Shown here: positions 15,191-23,153 of the stretch, piece by piece
How positions within the stretch are numbered: the stretch's first letter is position 1
Layout of the letters: the number at the start of each line of letters is the position of its first letter
NCBI RefSeq assembly: GCF_000526415.1
Contig: NZ_JAGA01000002.1
Span: 1,666,001 to 1,730,000 of the forward strand
Length of the DNA stretch: 64,000 nt
From: Kallotenue papyrolyticum
GTDB taxonomy: Bacteria > Chloroflexota > Chloroflexia > Chloroflexales > Kallotenuaceae
Direction of reading: 5' to 3'
The notes under the pieces: model-generated
Database searches by the model: none
The model's input: only the letters and a program-made list of their open reading frames with translations
What the model was told of the DNA's origin: nothing
Translations under genes and position numbers: made by a program

Positions 15191-18124
15191 ATGGTGCGCA
15201 CAACCGTGACGCTACAGATTCGTGACACCCGCGTGGCCGGACGGCGGACGCTGCGCTACCGCGTGGCTGTGGACGATGCGCTGGTGTACGAGGGGCGCCT
15301 GTCGCTGGCCGAGAGCGAACTGATCCGTGGGCTGGGCAAGCAGTACGCCCATGCATTTGGGCGGACTATGGGCCGTCCGCACCTGGTGCTTGAGCAGCAG
15401 CGTGCCCTGGGCGTAGCCCTGTTCCATCTCTGGCTGGGCCGCGTCTGGCCTTGGCTGCGCACGCGGCTGCCACGGCACGGCGCGTGGGCGCTGATCATCG
15501 ATACCGATCTGCCGGAGGTGCTGGCGCTGCCCTGGGGCCTGTTGCGTCCGCCGGGACGCGATTTTCTGTGCAAAGAGCCTGCCTTCAGCATGTGCTACCA
15601 GCCCGTGGCGTGGCCAGCGCCTCCGGTGCATGCAGCGGCGCAAGCCGGACCGCTGCGCGTGCTGGCAGTGGTGTGCCGGCCGCGTGAGTTGGTGGCGCCC
15701 TGGGATCTGCGCCAAGAACAGGGTCTGCTCCAGGTCGCCAGTCTGGTCGGGAGCGTGGCACGGCTGGAGCTGGCGACCGATGCGAGCAGCGAGCGTGTGG
15801 CGCGTCACCTGCATGACACACAGCCGCAGGTGGTGCAGGTGATCGGTGTGTGTCGGCTCGGTCGTCGCTGCCCGTGCTGTGGCAGTCTTCAGCCGATGCA
15901 TGTCCAGCATTGCCGCGAGTGTCATGCTGCGCTGGCCTCGGTTGCGCCTCAGGCCTACCTGGCCGGCGAGGATGCGCGTGGCGCGCCGCGCTGGCTGACC
16001 GCTGCCGAGCTGTGGCGCGAGTATGCTACCGCCGGGGTGCGCTGCCTGTGGCTCAACGATCCCTACAGCGAGCGGAGCATGGCGGTGCCGGCGCTGGCCG
16101 AGTTGTGTCGCGCGGCGGTACCATTGGCGCCGGCGGTTGTGGGCTGGAGCGGATCGCTGGCTACGCCCGGGGCAGTGGCGCTGACCGCCCAGGTCTATCG
16201 CGAGCTGGCGCGCGGCACACCACTCGATCGCGCTTTGAGCGCAGCCCAGGCGTGGCTCTACCGCCAGGCAGGCCGGGCGCGTCCGCTGCCGTGGCCGGCG
16301 CCTACCGTCTATACCCGCAGCCCGTTGGAGCCGCTGATCGATCCCCAGCGTGTGCCGCTGGCGCCGATGCGGCAGCGTGGCGCTCAGCGCGCGCCCGCGG
16401 TGTTGTTGCGCCGTCAGGTGGTGCAGGACCTCGTGCCGGCGCTGGCTGCTGGCACGCTGCGCAGCGTATGGGTGACCGGTGCTCCCGGCATGGGCAAGCG
16501 TACGCTGGCCGGCGCCCTGGGACAGGCGCTGGTTGAACGGGGCTACCGGCTGCTGAGCATGCCGACGACGCCGCTGACGCCGCTGTCGTTGGCGCGGGTG
16601 ATCAACCATGCCTGCCGCGCACTACAGCCGGCGGCGCGCGAGATCGTGCCCCGGCTGCTGGAGCGTCGCTGTGCGCCGGGGGAGCGTCTGCGCCTGTTGC
16701 TAGACGCGTTGAGCCGCGAGCGGTATGTGCTGCTGTTGGATCGCTTCGAACTCAACTTCGAGCCCGGCAGCGCACAGCTCCGCGATCCCTGGGTCGCAGC
16801 GCTGTGCGCCGAGCTGAGCTACCGACGCGATCCGGGGCCGCATGCACTGCTGGTCGGTCGGCGCGCGCCCGCCGATCTCTACCCGCCGGCGGAGGGAGTG
16901 GCGCTGCTCGAGCTTGATCCGCTGCCGGAAGGCGCCTGGTTGACCGCGCTGCTCCATGATCGGCAGGTTGCACGGCGCTACCATGCCGGCGCACTGTCAC
17001 GTCCGCTGCTGGCCGCGCTGTACCATGCCGTTGGGGGCAGCCTGGGGCTGTTGCCGCAGCTTCAGGCGGTGCTGCGCGCGCCCGCAACCGATTGGCAGGC
17101 GCTCCAGGCCGTTGCTGCGGCCGGCGATCTCCGGGCGCTGGCAGCCCATCTCTACCATCAGCTTGCCGCCGGCCTATCCGACGAGGCGCGCCTCGCGCTG
17201 GCACGGCTGACGGTGTGCGAAACCGCCCTGTCCGGTGCGGACCTGGCGTGCATCGCCGATCTGCCGCAGGCGCACCTGCGGCGCTGGCTGGCAACCTGGA
17301 GCTACCAGGGCCTGGTGCTGCGCGTAGGCCGCGACGCGTGGCGCATGCCGGATGGAGTGCGCGACTGGCTCTGCACGCATGCACCGTTGAGCAGCGATGA
17401 GCTCAGCGCTGCGCATCGGCGCGCCGCCGAGGTCTGGCAGGCCCAGGCCCTGCCGCTCCGGAGCGAGACACTGGCGCACCTAGCGCTGGATGCCCTGCTG
17501 TTGGCGCGTGCGCACTGGCTGAACGCCGGCGATCTGGAACAGGCGCGTATCCTTACCGCGCGCATCAGTCGCGTGCTGGAGCACTCCGGTCTGTACGACG
17601 ACCTGGATGTGTTGCAGCAGGAACTGCTGAGCTATGCGGCGCACCCGCTGCCCTTGCTCTGGCTGGCGCGTACCGCGATGGCGCGCCCAGCGGCACCGCT
17701 CGAGGAGGACTGGGCGCCGCTGGGCGATGGTGTCGAGTGGTGGTGGCCGGCGGGCATGGACCCTGCTGGCGCGAACCAGGAGCTAACGCGCGAAACCCTG
17801 GAACGCGCGCTGCGCCTGGCGCAACAGATGCACGACGGCGTCAGCGAAGCGCTGACGCTGGCACAGCTCGGCGCGCTGGCCGCCCGCAATCAACGCCTGG
17901 AGCAGGGTCTGCGCCTGGTGACGCTCAGCGCCCTCTTGCTGCGCACGCTCAACCATGGCGCACAGGCGCAGGTTAGCGCCGCCGTACAGCGCCTGGCGCG
18001 CCGGCTGCGCTATACCCAGACCCAGTTTCACCACATGGCGCGCCAGGTCTGGGCCGCCTACCAGCGCCATCACGGCTGGGACCTGCTGCCCGCGCTGCGG
18101 GACGACGTGCAGACGAGCTCTTGA
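15191..18124 (+). CDS. Degenerate CHAT-like domain with zinc-ribbon insert fused to a STAND-like NTPase
   Basis: A 977-residue multidomain protein. The N-terminal 400 residues follow the CHAT (caspase-like) pattern, ending in VALTAQVYRELARG and LDRALSAAQAWLY. The usual His site reads VVQVIGVC and the Cys site LNACxS reads LNDPYS (about residue 289), so the protease dyad is missing. A CPCCG...CREC zinc ribbon is inserted at about 227-246. A P-loop NTPase follows, with Walker A TGAPGMGKRT (about 427-437) and Walker B YVLLLDRFE (about 511). The C-terminal third is helical and TPR-like. This resembles signal-transduction NTPases with a dead caspase-like sensor. The start ATG has GTGGAG upstream. 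Its partners are not evident. Confidence 0.75.
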   Translation: MVRTTVTLQIRDTRVAGRRTLRYRVAVDDALVYEGRLSLAESELIRGLGKQYAHAFGRTMGRPHLVLEQQRALGVALFHLWLGRVWPWLRTRLPRHGAWALIIDTDLPEVLALPWGLLRPPGRDFLCKEPAFSMCYQPVAWPAPPVHAAAQAGPLRVLAVVCRPRELVAPWDLRQEQGLLQVASLVGSVARLELATDASSERVARHLHDTQPQVVQVIGVCRLGRRCPCCGSLQPMHVQHCRECHAALASVAPQAYLAGEDARGAPRWLTAAELWREYATAGVRCLWLNDPYSERSMAVPALAELCRAAVPLAPAVVGWSGSLATPGAVALTAQVYRELARGTPLDRALSAAQAWLYRQAGRARPLPWPAPTVYTRSPLEPLIDPQRVPLAPMRQRGAQRAPAVLLRRQVVQDLVPALAAGTLRSVWVTGAPGMGKRTLAGALGQALVERGYRLLSMPTTPLTPLSLARVINHACRALQPAAREIVPRLLERRCAPGERLRLLLDALSRERYVLLLDRFELNFEPGSAQLRDPWVAALCAELSYRRDPGPHALLVGRRAPADLYPPAEGVALLELDPLPEGAWLTALLHDRQVARRYHAGALSRPLLAALYHAVGGSLGLLPQLQAVLRAPATDWQALQAVAAAGDLRALAAHLYHQLAAGLSDEARLALARLTVCETALSGADLACIADLPQAHLRRWLATWSYQGLVLRVGRDAWRMPDGVRDWLCTHAPLSSDELSAAHRRAAEVWQAQALPLRSETLAHLALDALLLARAHWLNAGDLEQARILTARISRVLEHSGLYDDLDVLQQELLSYAAHPLPLLWLARTAMARPAAPLEEDWAPLGDGVEWWWPAGMDPAGANQELTRETLERALRLAQQMHDGVSEALTLAQLGALAARNQRLEQGLRLVTLSALLLRTLNHGAQAQVSAAVQRLARRLRYTQTQFHHMARQVWAAYQRHHGWDLLPALRDDVQTSS

Positions 18125-18156
18125 AGCGGTCGCTCCGCGCTGGCGAGGACACATGG

Positions 18157-18162
18157 TAGAAT
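18157..18162 (+). promoter_or_regulatory. Extended -10 (TGG-TAGAAT) for the solute-binding protein gene
   Basis: TGGTAGAAT has the extended -10 form. It ends 6 bases before the ATG at 18169, which predicts a leaderless or near-leaderless transcript. There is no ribosome site. Confidence 0.5.
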
Positions 18163-18168
18163 GCGGCT

Positions 18169-19413
18169 ATGCGCCGTCTTGTGCCGTTTCTGAACTGGGT
18201 GCTGCTTGCGATCCTGCTGGTGGCCTGCGCCTCCTCGCAGGCCGGGAGATCGCAGGCTCCTGCCCCATCAGCGTCACCGGTGCTCAAGCCACCGCTGATG
18301 CTAACGATCTGGCATAGCTGGAGCGGCGCAAAGCTGGAGGCGCTCAATAGCATTGCGCGTGAATACGAACAGGCCTATCCGGAGATACGCATTCGGCTGG
18401 TGTCCCAGCCGCTGACCGACCTGGTCGGGAACTACAGCCGCAGCGTTGCCGATGGCGCGGCGCCCCAACTGGTGATCCTGCCTGGGCGCTATGTGGCGGA
18501 ACTGGCTGCACGGCAGCAGCTTGCCCCACTCGACGAGCCTCTATCTACGGCTGCGCGTGAGACACTGCTGCCGGCGCTGCTGGATGGCGTGCGCATCAAT
18601 GATCGCCTGTATGCCTTGCCGCTGACCTACGACGGGCTGGTGCTGTTCTATGACCGGCGCCATCTGCCTGAGGCGCCGGCAACCTTCGAGCAGATCCTGG
18701 CACTGCGGCCCCCGGCTGAGGCCTCGGCTGAGACGCGCACCTGGAGTCTGGCATACTACCTTTCGCTGGAAACGACGCTACCGTACCTGAGCGCCATGGG
18801 CGGCGCGCTGGTGGATGGTGCGGGCCGGCCCATCTTTGCCAGCAGTGGGCGCAACGCGACCCAACGCTGGCTGAGCTGGCTCAAGCAGCTTCAGAGCCAA
18901 CCGCAGATACTGGCTTCTACCGACTACAGCGCCGTGGATGCCGCGGTTCAGGCAGGGCGGGTCTGGAGCGCGATCGATTGGGGGCAACGCCAGGAGGTGT
19001 ACGCACGTGCCTGGTCAGCCGACGTGGTGGGCATCGCTGCGCTGCCGGCGATCGCTGCCGACCAGCCGCCGGCGACGTTGGCCCTGACCGAGGTGCTGGC
19101 GATCAACCCGGTGGCCACCGCGGAGCAGCACGCCGCGGCGCTCGCCTTTGCCCGGACGATGATCGCGTCGCCGGCGCAGGAACGCTTGAGCCGCGCCGGC
19201 GGTATGCCGGCACGGCGCGGCGTGGCCGTGCCAGAGGAGCGCGCTGCTGTGCAGGCCGCGCTGCAGCGGGTGCAGACCTTGGTGCCGGCAACCACCATGC
19301 CGCCGGTCTGGCGGCCGCTCAGTGAGGTGTTCCGCAGCGTCGTGGCCAACGCCGCGCCAATCCCCGAGGCTCTCGACGCGGTGAGCGCCGCCTCACCGCC
19401 GGGCGGCCCCTGA
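18169..19413 (+). CDS. Extracellular solute-binding lipoprotein (ABC, family 1)
   Basis: A 414-residue lipoprotein. A signal peptide ending in lipobox LVAC at about residue 21 predicts an anchored extracytoplasmic protein. The mature part has LTIWHSWSGAKLEALNSIA, typical of family 1 sugar-binding receptors, and the later segments (YALPLTYDGLVLFYDR, LAYYLSLETTLPYLSAMGGALVD) match. No permease or ATPase gene is adjacent, so this is an orphan receptor here. The 3' end overlaps the end of the convergent pseudogene by about 20 bases. The ligand is probably a sugar or oligosaccharide, by family. Confidence 0.88.
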   Translation: MRRLVPFLNWVLLAILLVACASSQAGRSQAPAPSASPVLKPPLMLTIWHSWSGAKLEALNSIAREYEQAYPEIRIRLVSQPLTDLVGNYSRSVADGAAPQLVILPGRYVAELAARQQLAPLDEPLSTAARETLLPALLDGVRINDRLYALPLTYDGLVLFYDRRHLPEAPATFEQILALRPPAEASAETRTWSLAYYLSLETTLPYLSAMGGALVDGAGRPIFASSGRNATQRWLSWLKQLQSQPQILASTDYSAVDAAVQAGRVWSAIDWGQRQEVYARAWSADVVGIAALPAIAADQPPATLALTEVLAINPVATAEQHAAALAFARTMIASPAQERLSRAGGMPARRGVAVPEERAAVQAALQRVQTLVPATTMPPVWRPLSEVFRSVVANAAPIPEALDAVSAASPPGGP

Positions 19414-21740
19414 ATCATGTGCCGCCTGCCGCTGCTGTCGCGCCGCCACGCGCTGACGCACCTCGGCGATTAGCTCCTGCAGCCAGCCGGCAGCCGTCGT
19501 GTCTGGTTCATCGATGGTCAGCGTCAGCCAGGCGCCCAGCGGATCAAGCTCATCGTCGAAGAGCAGGTCCAGCTCGGCGCGCTCCAGGTCGGCCAGCAGG
19601 CGCTGATAGAGCCGCCCAAGCGTCTGCAACTGCCCATGAGTAGCTGGTGTGCGCACCTCGGCCAGCATCTGGATGGCTTCATCCGCGGCGCGGCGCAGGC
19701 CGTCCAGCAGATCAACCTGCGCGCTGAGCATGCCCAGCCGCTGCAGATGCTGCCGCGCCGCCGCCTCGTCTTCCCAGAAGTCGGCATCGGAGCGCGCGGC
19801 CAGCAGCTCGTCGCGCTCGCTGCGCAGCGCTGTCAGGTCATGGAGATCGCTGCTGCCTGCTCAACGCGCTCGTGCAGCGCCGGCAACTCGCGTTGCAGCT
19901 CGGCCAGCGTGAGCGTGCGGCGTTCCTGATCTAGCTCGATCAGCGTGCCCTGCAGCGTGCTGGCCTCGTCGGGCGGAATCAGCGCCGCGCGGATACGGCG
20001 CCGCTCGTGCTGGACATACAGCCGCACCAGACTGCCCGGCGGCGTCGGACGCGTTACGAGCGCCTGGGCCAGCGGGTAGCTGATCAGCTTTTCGATCTGG
20101 CGGCGCAGGTAGCGCGCGCCGAAGCGCTGGCTATAGCCGCGATCGACGATCCAGGATCCAGTCGACCAGCGCATCGTCGAACTCGACCGCAATACCGCGC
20201 CGGAGCACGCCGTCGCGGCGCAGCAGCTCGTTCAGCTCGCGCCGCGCGATCAGGCGGATGGTGGTGCGCGTCAGCGGATGGAAGAAGACGATCTGGTCGA
20301 TGCGATTGACGAATTCGGGCGTGTAGAACTCCTCGACGCACCGCGCGGCGCGTTGCTCCAGCGAGGCGCTCTCGCGCTGGGAGGTAAAGCCGAGATCGCC
20401 CTGATAGATCAGCTCGGCGGCCAAGTTGGAGGTCAGAATAATGATGCTGTTGCGCAGGTTGATCTCCTCGCCGACGCCGTTAATCAGTGTGCCTTCGTCG
20501 AAGAGTTGCAGGAAGCGCTGGAACAGGTCGTGCTCCTTCTTCTTGGTCTTCTCAAACTCATCCAGCAGCAGCACCGGCAGTGGCTGATTATTCAGGCGCG
20601 TCGTCAACTGGCCGCGCCGCCCCTGCAAGGTCCAGGCATGGCTGTAGCCGAACAGAGTATTTTCGTCCAGATCGGGCATGTTGAAGCGCACCAGGCGCTG
20701 CTCGTCGCCGAAGAGGTATCCCACCAGCGCGCGCGCCAGCTCGGTCTTGCCCACGCCCGTCGGCCCGAAGAAGAGGAACACGCCCAGCGGACGGCGCGTA
20801 TCGTGCACCGCGGCCTTCAGCAGCGTCAGGGCTGCACCACGGCTTCGATGGCCTGTTCCTGGCCCAGCACGCGCTCCTGGAAGAAGCGCCGCACCGCGGT
20901 TTCGTCCCACAGCGCGTCGGGATCGATCAGCTCGCGGCGCAGCCCGGTGCGCTTCGCCCAGCGCTGCACCACGTCGCTGGCGCGCAGCACGCGGTGGCCT
21001 TCGGCGTCGGGAGTGATCAGCGTGGCGGTCTCCTCCAGCAACTGCACCGTTTTGCCCGGCTGCGCCTCGTTGACCAGAAAGCGATTGGTCAGCTCCACAG
21101 CGCGCTGGACCGCCAGCGGTTCGACCGTTACGCCCTGCTGCAACTCCAGGTCGGCGCAGGCATCGGCCAGCAGCTCTTCCAGCGTTGCGCCGTTGGGCTC
21201 TTCCAGGAGCACGGGCACGAACAGCGAGGTCAGCGCCTCGTCGCTGCTCTGGAGCCGCCGCCAGCGATCGGGACGCGCCTCGGCCAGCAGGTGCAGGCGC
21301 ATGCCCGGCAGGGGCCGCAACAAGCCCGGCAGCACCTCCAGCAGTTAGGTGTGCTTGGCGATCTCGTCCAGGTTGCGCAGCAGGAGGAGGCCGGGCGTGC
21401 GGTTGATGCTTTCCCAGAGCTGGCCCAGCGGCTCGCTGTCGCCGTCTTCGCCGACCAGCAGGCTGAGGCGCGCCGGCGAGGTCTCCCAGATGCGCAGGCC
21501 CTGCAGCGGTTCTGGCGCCGCGCCGCGCCGCACGCGCTCGGCGATGGCGTACATCGTCAGGGTTTTGCCTACCCCGGGTCGCCCCAGCAGCAGTGGGTAG
21601 CGCTCCAGGTTGGCGGCTAACATCTGGAGCAGATCGTTGATCACCGCATCACGGCCATAGGGGGTTGGCACGGTGCTGTGCGCCAGGTGCGTGCCCAGAT
21701 CGGTCAGGCAGCGCTCGATGAGTTGTTCGGTCTGTGGCAT
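19393..21740 (-). pseudogene. ClpB/ClpA-like AAA+ chaperone, disrupted by four lesions
   Basis: The intact ancestor would be an AAA+ unfoldase of about 780 residues with two ATPase modules: N-terminal LLLGRPGVGKT and C-terminal LFFGPTGVGKTELARAL, with LLLDEFEKTKKK. The reading is broken at four places. There is an in-frame TAA at 21345-21347. A one-base loss occurs at the C-run near 20829-20831 (VVQP then LTLLKA). A 7-base tandem duplication, TGGATCC/TGGATCG, lies at 20147-20160. Another one-base loss lies near 19831-19841. Homology continues across every break. The promoter and ribosome site look intact. Real decay is likelier than four assembly errors, because no neighbouring gene is affected. 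Confidence 0.85.
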
Positions 21741-21894
21741 GGCGTTGGTGGGTGTCTCCCTTCGACCAGTTGGTGGGCGGCCGAACGATATGAGGTTGGG
21801 GCCAAACAGCAGTTCAAGAAGGCGTTTTTCCGGTGTGGTACGCCGCGTGGCAGAACGGGGTGCGCGCATCCGTTTTCAGCGATCCATGGCGGCT

Positions 21895-21923
21895 ATGATA
21901 CTCTGTCTGGCGCCCAGACTCAA
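21895..21923 (-). promoter_or_regulatory. Promoter of the ClpB-like pseudogene
   Basis: On the minus strand TTGAGT (21918-21923) and TATCAT (21895-21900) are separated by exactly 17 bases, with a leader of about 150 bases to the ATG at 21740. Confidence 0.45.
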
Positions 21924-21925
21924 GT

Positions 21926-21960
21926 CGGCGGCCGGTCACGTTGCCGTGACTCAGCCGCCG
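21926..21960 (-). terminator. Hairpin downstream of the SIMPL-domain gene
   Basis: Outer arms CGGCGGC/GCCGCCG and inner arms GTCACG/CGTGAC with a TTGC loop form a strong two-part stem. It lies about 50 bases past the SIMPL gene stop and just before the next promoter. There is no T-run, so termination may be Rho-dependent or weak. Confidence 0.45.
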
Positions 21961-22009
21961 GTGGTCGGCATGGACCGTGTGGAGGATGGGGCGCGACGGC
22001 GCCCGTGGC

Positions 22010-22741
22010 TTAGCGGAGCTCGAAGCTGATCTGCACCTGCGCGGTGATGGTCTGTTCGCCCGGCTGCACTGGCACGCTGCCGGCGTCCTGCGCGCGGGCG
22101 GCCATGGGATACGGCACCGGCGGCGCGCTGATCGTTTCGCTGATGGTCAGGACCGGCCCGAGCTGCACGCCGGCAGCCTGCGCCATGGCCTCGGCGCGGC
22201 GGCGCGCATCGGCGATGGCCGCCTGACGGGCGCTCTGTTGCAGCGGCGCGGGATCGTCGATCAGGAAGCCGATGCCGCTGATCTGGTTGGCGCCAACGTC
22301 CACCACCTGATCGAGCAGCGTGCCGGCCTGGGCCAGTTGGCGGATTTTGACCGTCACCAGGTTGCTGACCTGGTAGCCGATCACCTGTCGCCCGTCGTCG
22401 CTGTAGCGTGGGTAGATGCTGAAGCCACTGGTCTGCAGGTCGCGGTCGGCGATGCCCAGCTCCTTGAGCTTGGCGATCAGCGCGCGCATCTGGGTGTTGT
22501 TGGCGCTCAGCGCTTCGCGGGCGGTGGCTGCCTCGGTCTGCACGCCGATCTGCACGCTGGCGGTGTCGGGCGGAGCACTGGCCTGCCCTTCACCAACCAC
22601 GGTGATCTGGCGCACCGGGGCCGTGTTGCTCTGCGCGGCCAGCGGTTGCGGCCACAGCACGGCGGCAAGCAGCACGCCCACACCCAGGGCCAGCGCGATC
22701 AGGGTGACCATAGCGACGATCATCAAGAGGCGCATGTTCAT
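22010..22741 (-). CDS. SIMPL domain (DUF541, YggE-like) periplasmic protein
   Basis: A 243-residue exported protein with one N-terminal transmembrane helix or signal anchor (VAMVTLIALALGVGVLLAAVL). The SIMPL/DUF541 core starts with ITVVGEGQASAPPDTASVQIG. It continues with LGIADRDLQTSGFSIYPRY and ends with QITAQVQISFELR, all family features. Some homologues are linked to oxidative stress, but the biochemical role is unclear. The ATG at 22741 follows CAAGGAGACGAGGT; the ATG at 22735 is an alternative. It is divergent from the next operon. Confidence 0.9.
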   Translation of the reverse strand: MNMRLLMIVAMVTLIALALGVGVLLAAVLWPQPLAAQSNTAPVRQITVVGEGQASAPPDTASVQIGVQTEAATAREALSANNTQMRALIAKLKELGIADRDLQTSGFSIYPRYSDDGRQVIGYQVSNLVTVKIRQLAQAGTLLDQVVDVGANQISGIGFLIDDPAPLQQSARQAAIADARRRAEAMAQAAGVQLGPVLTISETISAPPVPYPMAARAQDAGSVPVQPGEQTITAQVQISFELR

Positions 22742-22824
22742 ACCTCGTCTCCTTGCGGTGATGCGCCGTGAGGCGCTGCTGCAAGAGAAGACGGCGGCGC
22801 GCGGCGCGCGGTTCCGCAGCGGGT

Positions 22825-22853
22825 TTGCCAAGCCGCCGCGCATGGCCTATAAT
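22825..22853 (+). promoter_or_regulatory. Near-consensus promoter TTGCCA-17-TATAAT
   Basis: TTGCCA at 22825-22830 and TATAAT at 22848-22853 are 17 bases apart, the best complete sigma-70-type promoter in the window. It points into the operon that begins at 23001, with a leader of about 140 bases. Confidence 0.7.
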
Positions 22854-22868
22854 GCATGCTGATGCAGA

Positions 22869-22917
22869 GCGCAAAGAAGAGCAGCACGCCTATGCGCGCT
22901 GCTGTCCTTTGCGCTTT
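22869..22917 (+). promoter_or_regulatory. Terminator-like hairpin at the start of the leader (attenuator or small RNA)
   Basis: Arms GCGCAAAG/CTTTGCGC and AGCAGC/GCTGCT, separated by a 3x3 internal loop, form a long stem at 22869-22914, followed by TTT. The stem begins only about 10 bases after the predicted transcription start. It could attenuate the downstream operon, stabilise the 5' end or end a short RNA of about 55 bases. Confidence 0.5.
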
Positions 22918-23000
22918 CGGTGTTTGACAGCGGCCTGCGGCGCCGGGCGGTAGCTGCAGCGATCGTACGCCATAGACTGGCAGAGGAGCGAACCAAGGCT

Positions 23001-23153
23001 ATGGACGCGCGTAATGTGCGGGTGGGTGACACAGGCATCGATCGCCTGATCCAGTGGTTGCGACAGACGGGACGACCTCAGACGTTGGAGGCGCTCAGCG
23101 AGCAGTATCTGGTGATCCTCAAGGAACTGGTGCGATCCAAGGAGGTGCGCTGA
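23001..23153 (+). CDS. Small hypothetical protein (50 residues)
   Basis: A small protein beginning MDARNVRVGDTG and ending LVRSKEVR. It looks like two or three amphipathic helices. Its stop TGA overlaps the ATG of the next gene (TGATG at 23151-23155), and AAGGAGG for the next gene lies inside its 3' end, so the two are translationally coupled. I do not recognise the family. The coupling suggests it is a partner of the 599-residue protein. Earlier in-frame starts exist but have no ribosome site. Confidence 0.6.
   Translation: MDARNVRVGDTGIDRLIQWLRQTGRPQTLEALSEQYLVILKELVRSKEVR

Noticed and set aside
19393-21740. Programmed frameshifting in the ClpB-like gene
   Set aside because: Three shifts of different kinds plus a nonsense codon, with no slippery heptamer or stimulatory structure noted; decay is simpler.
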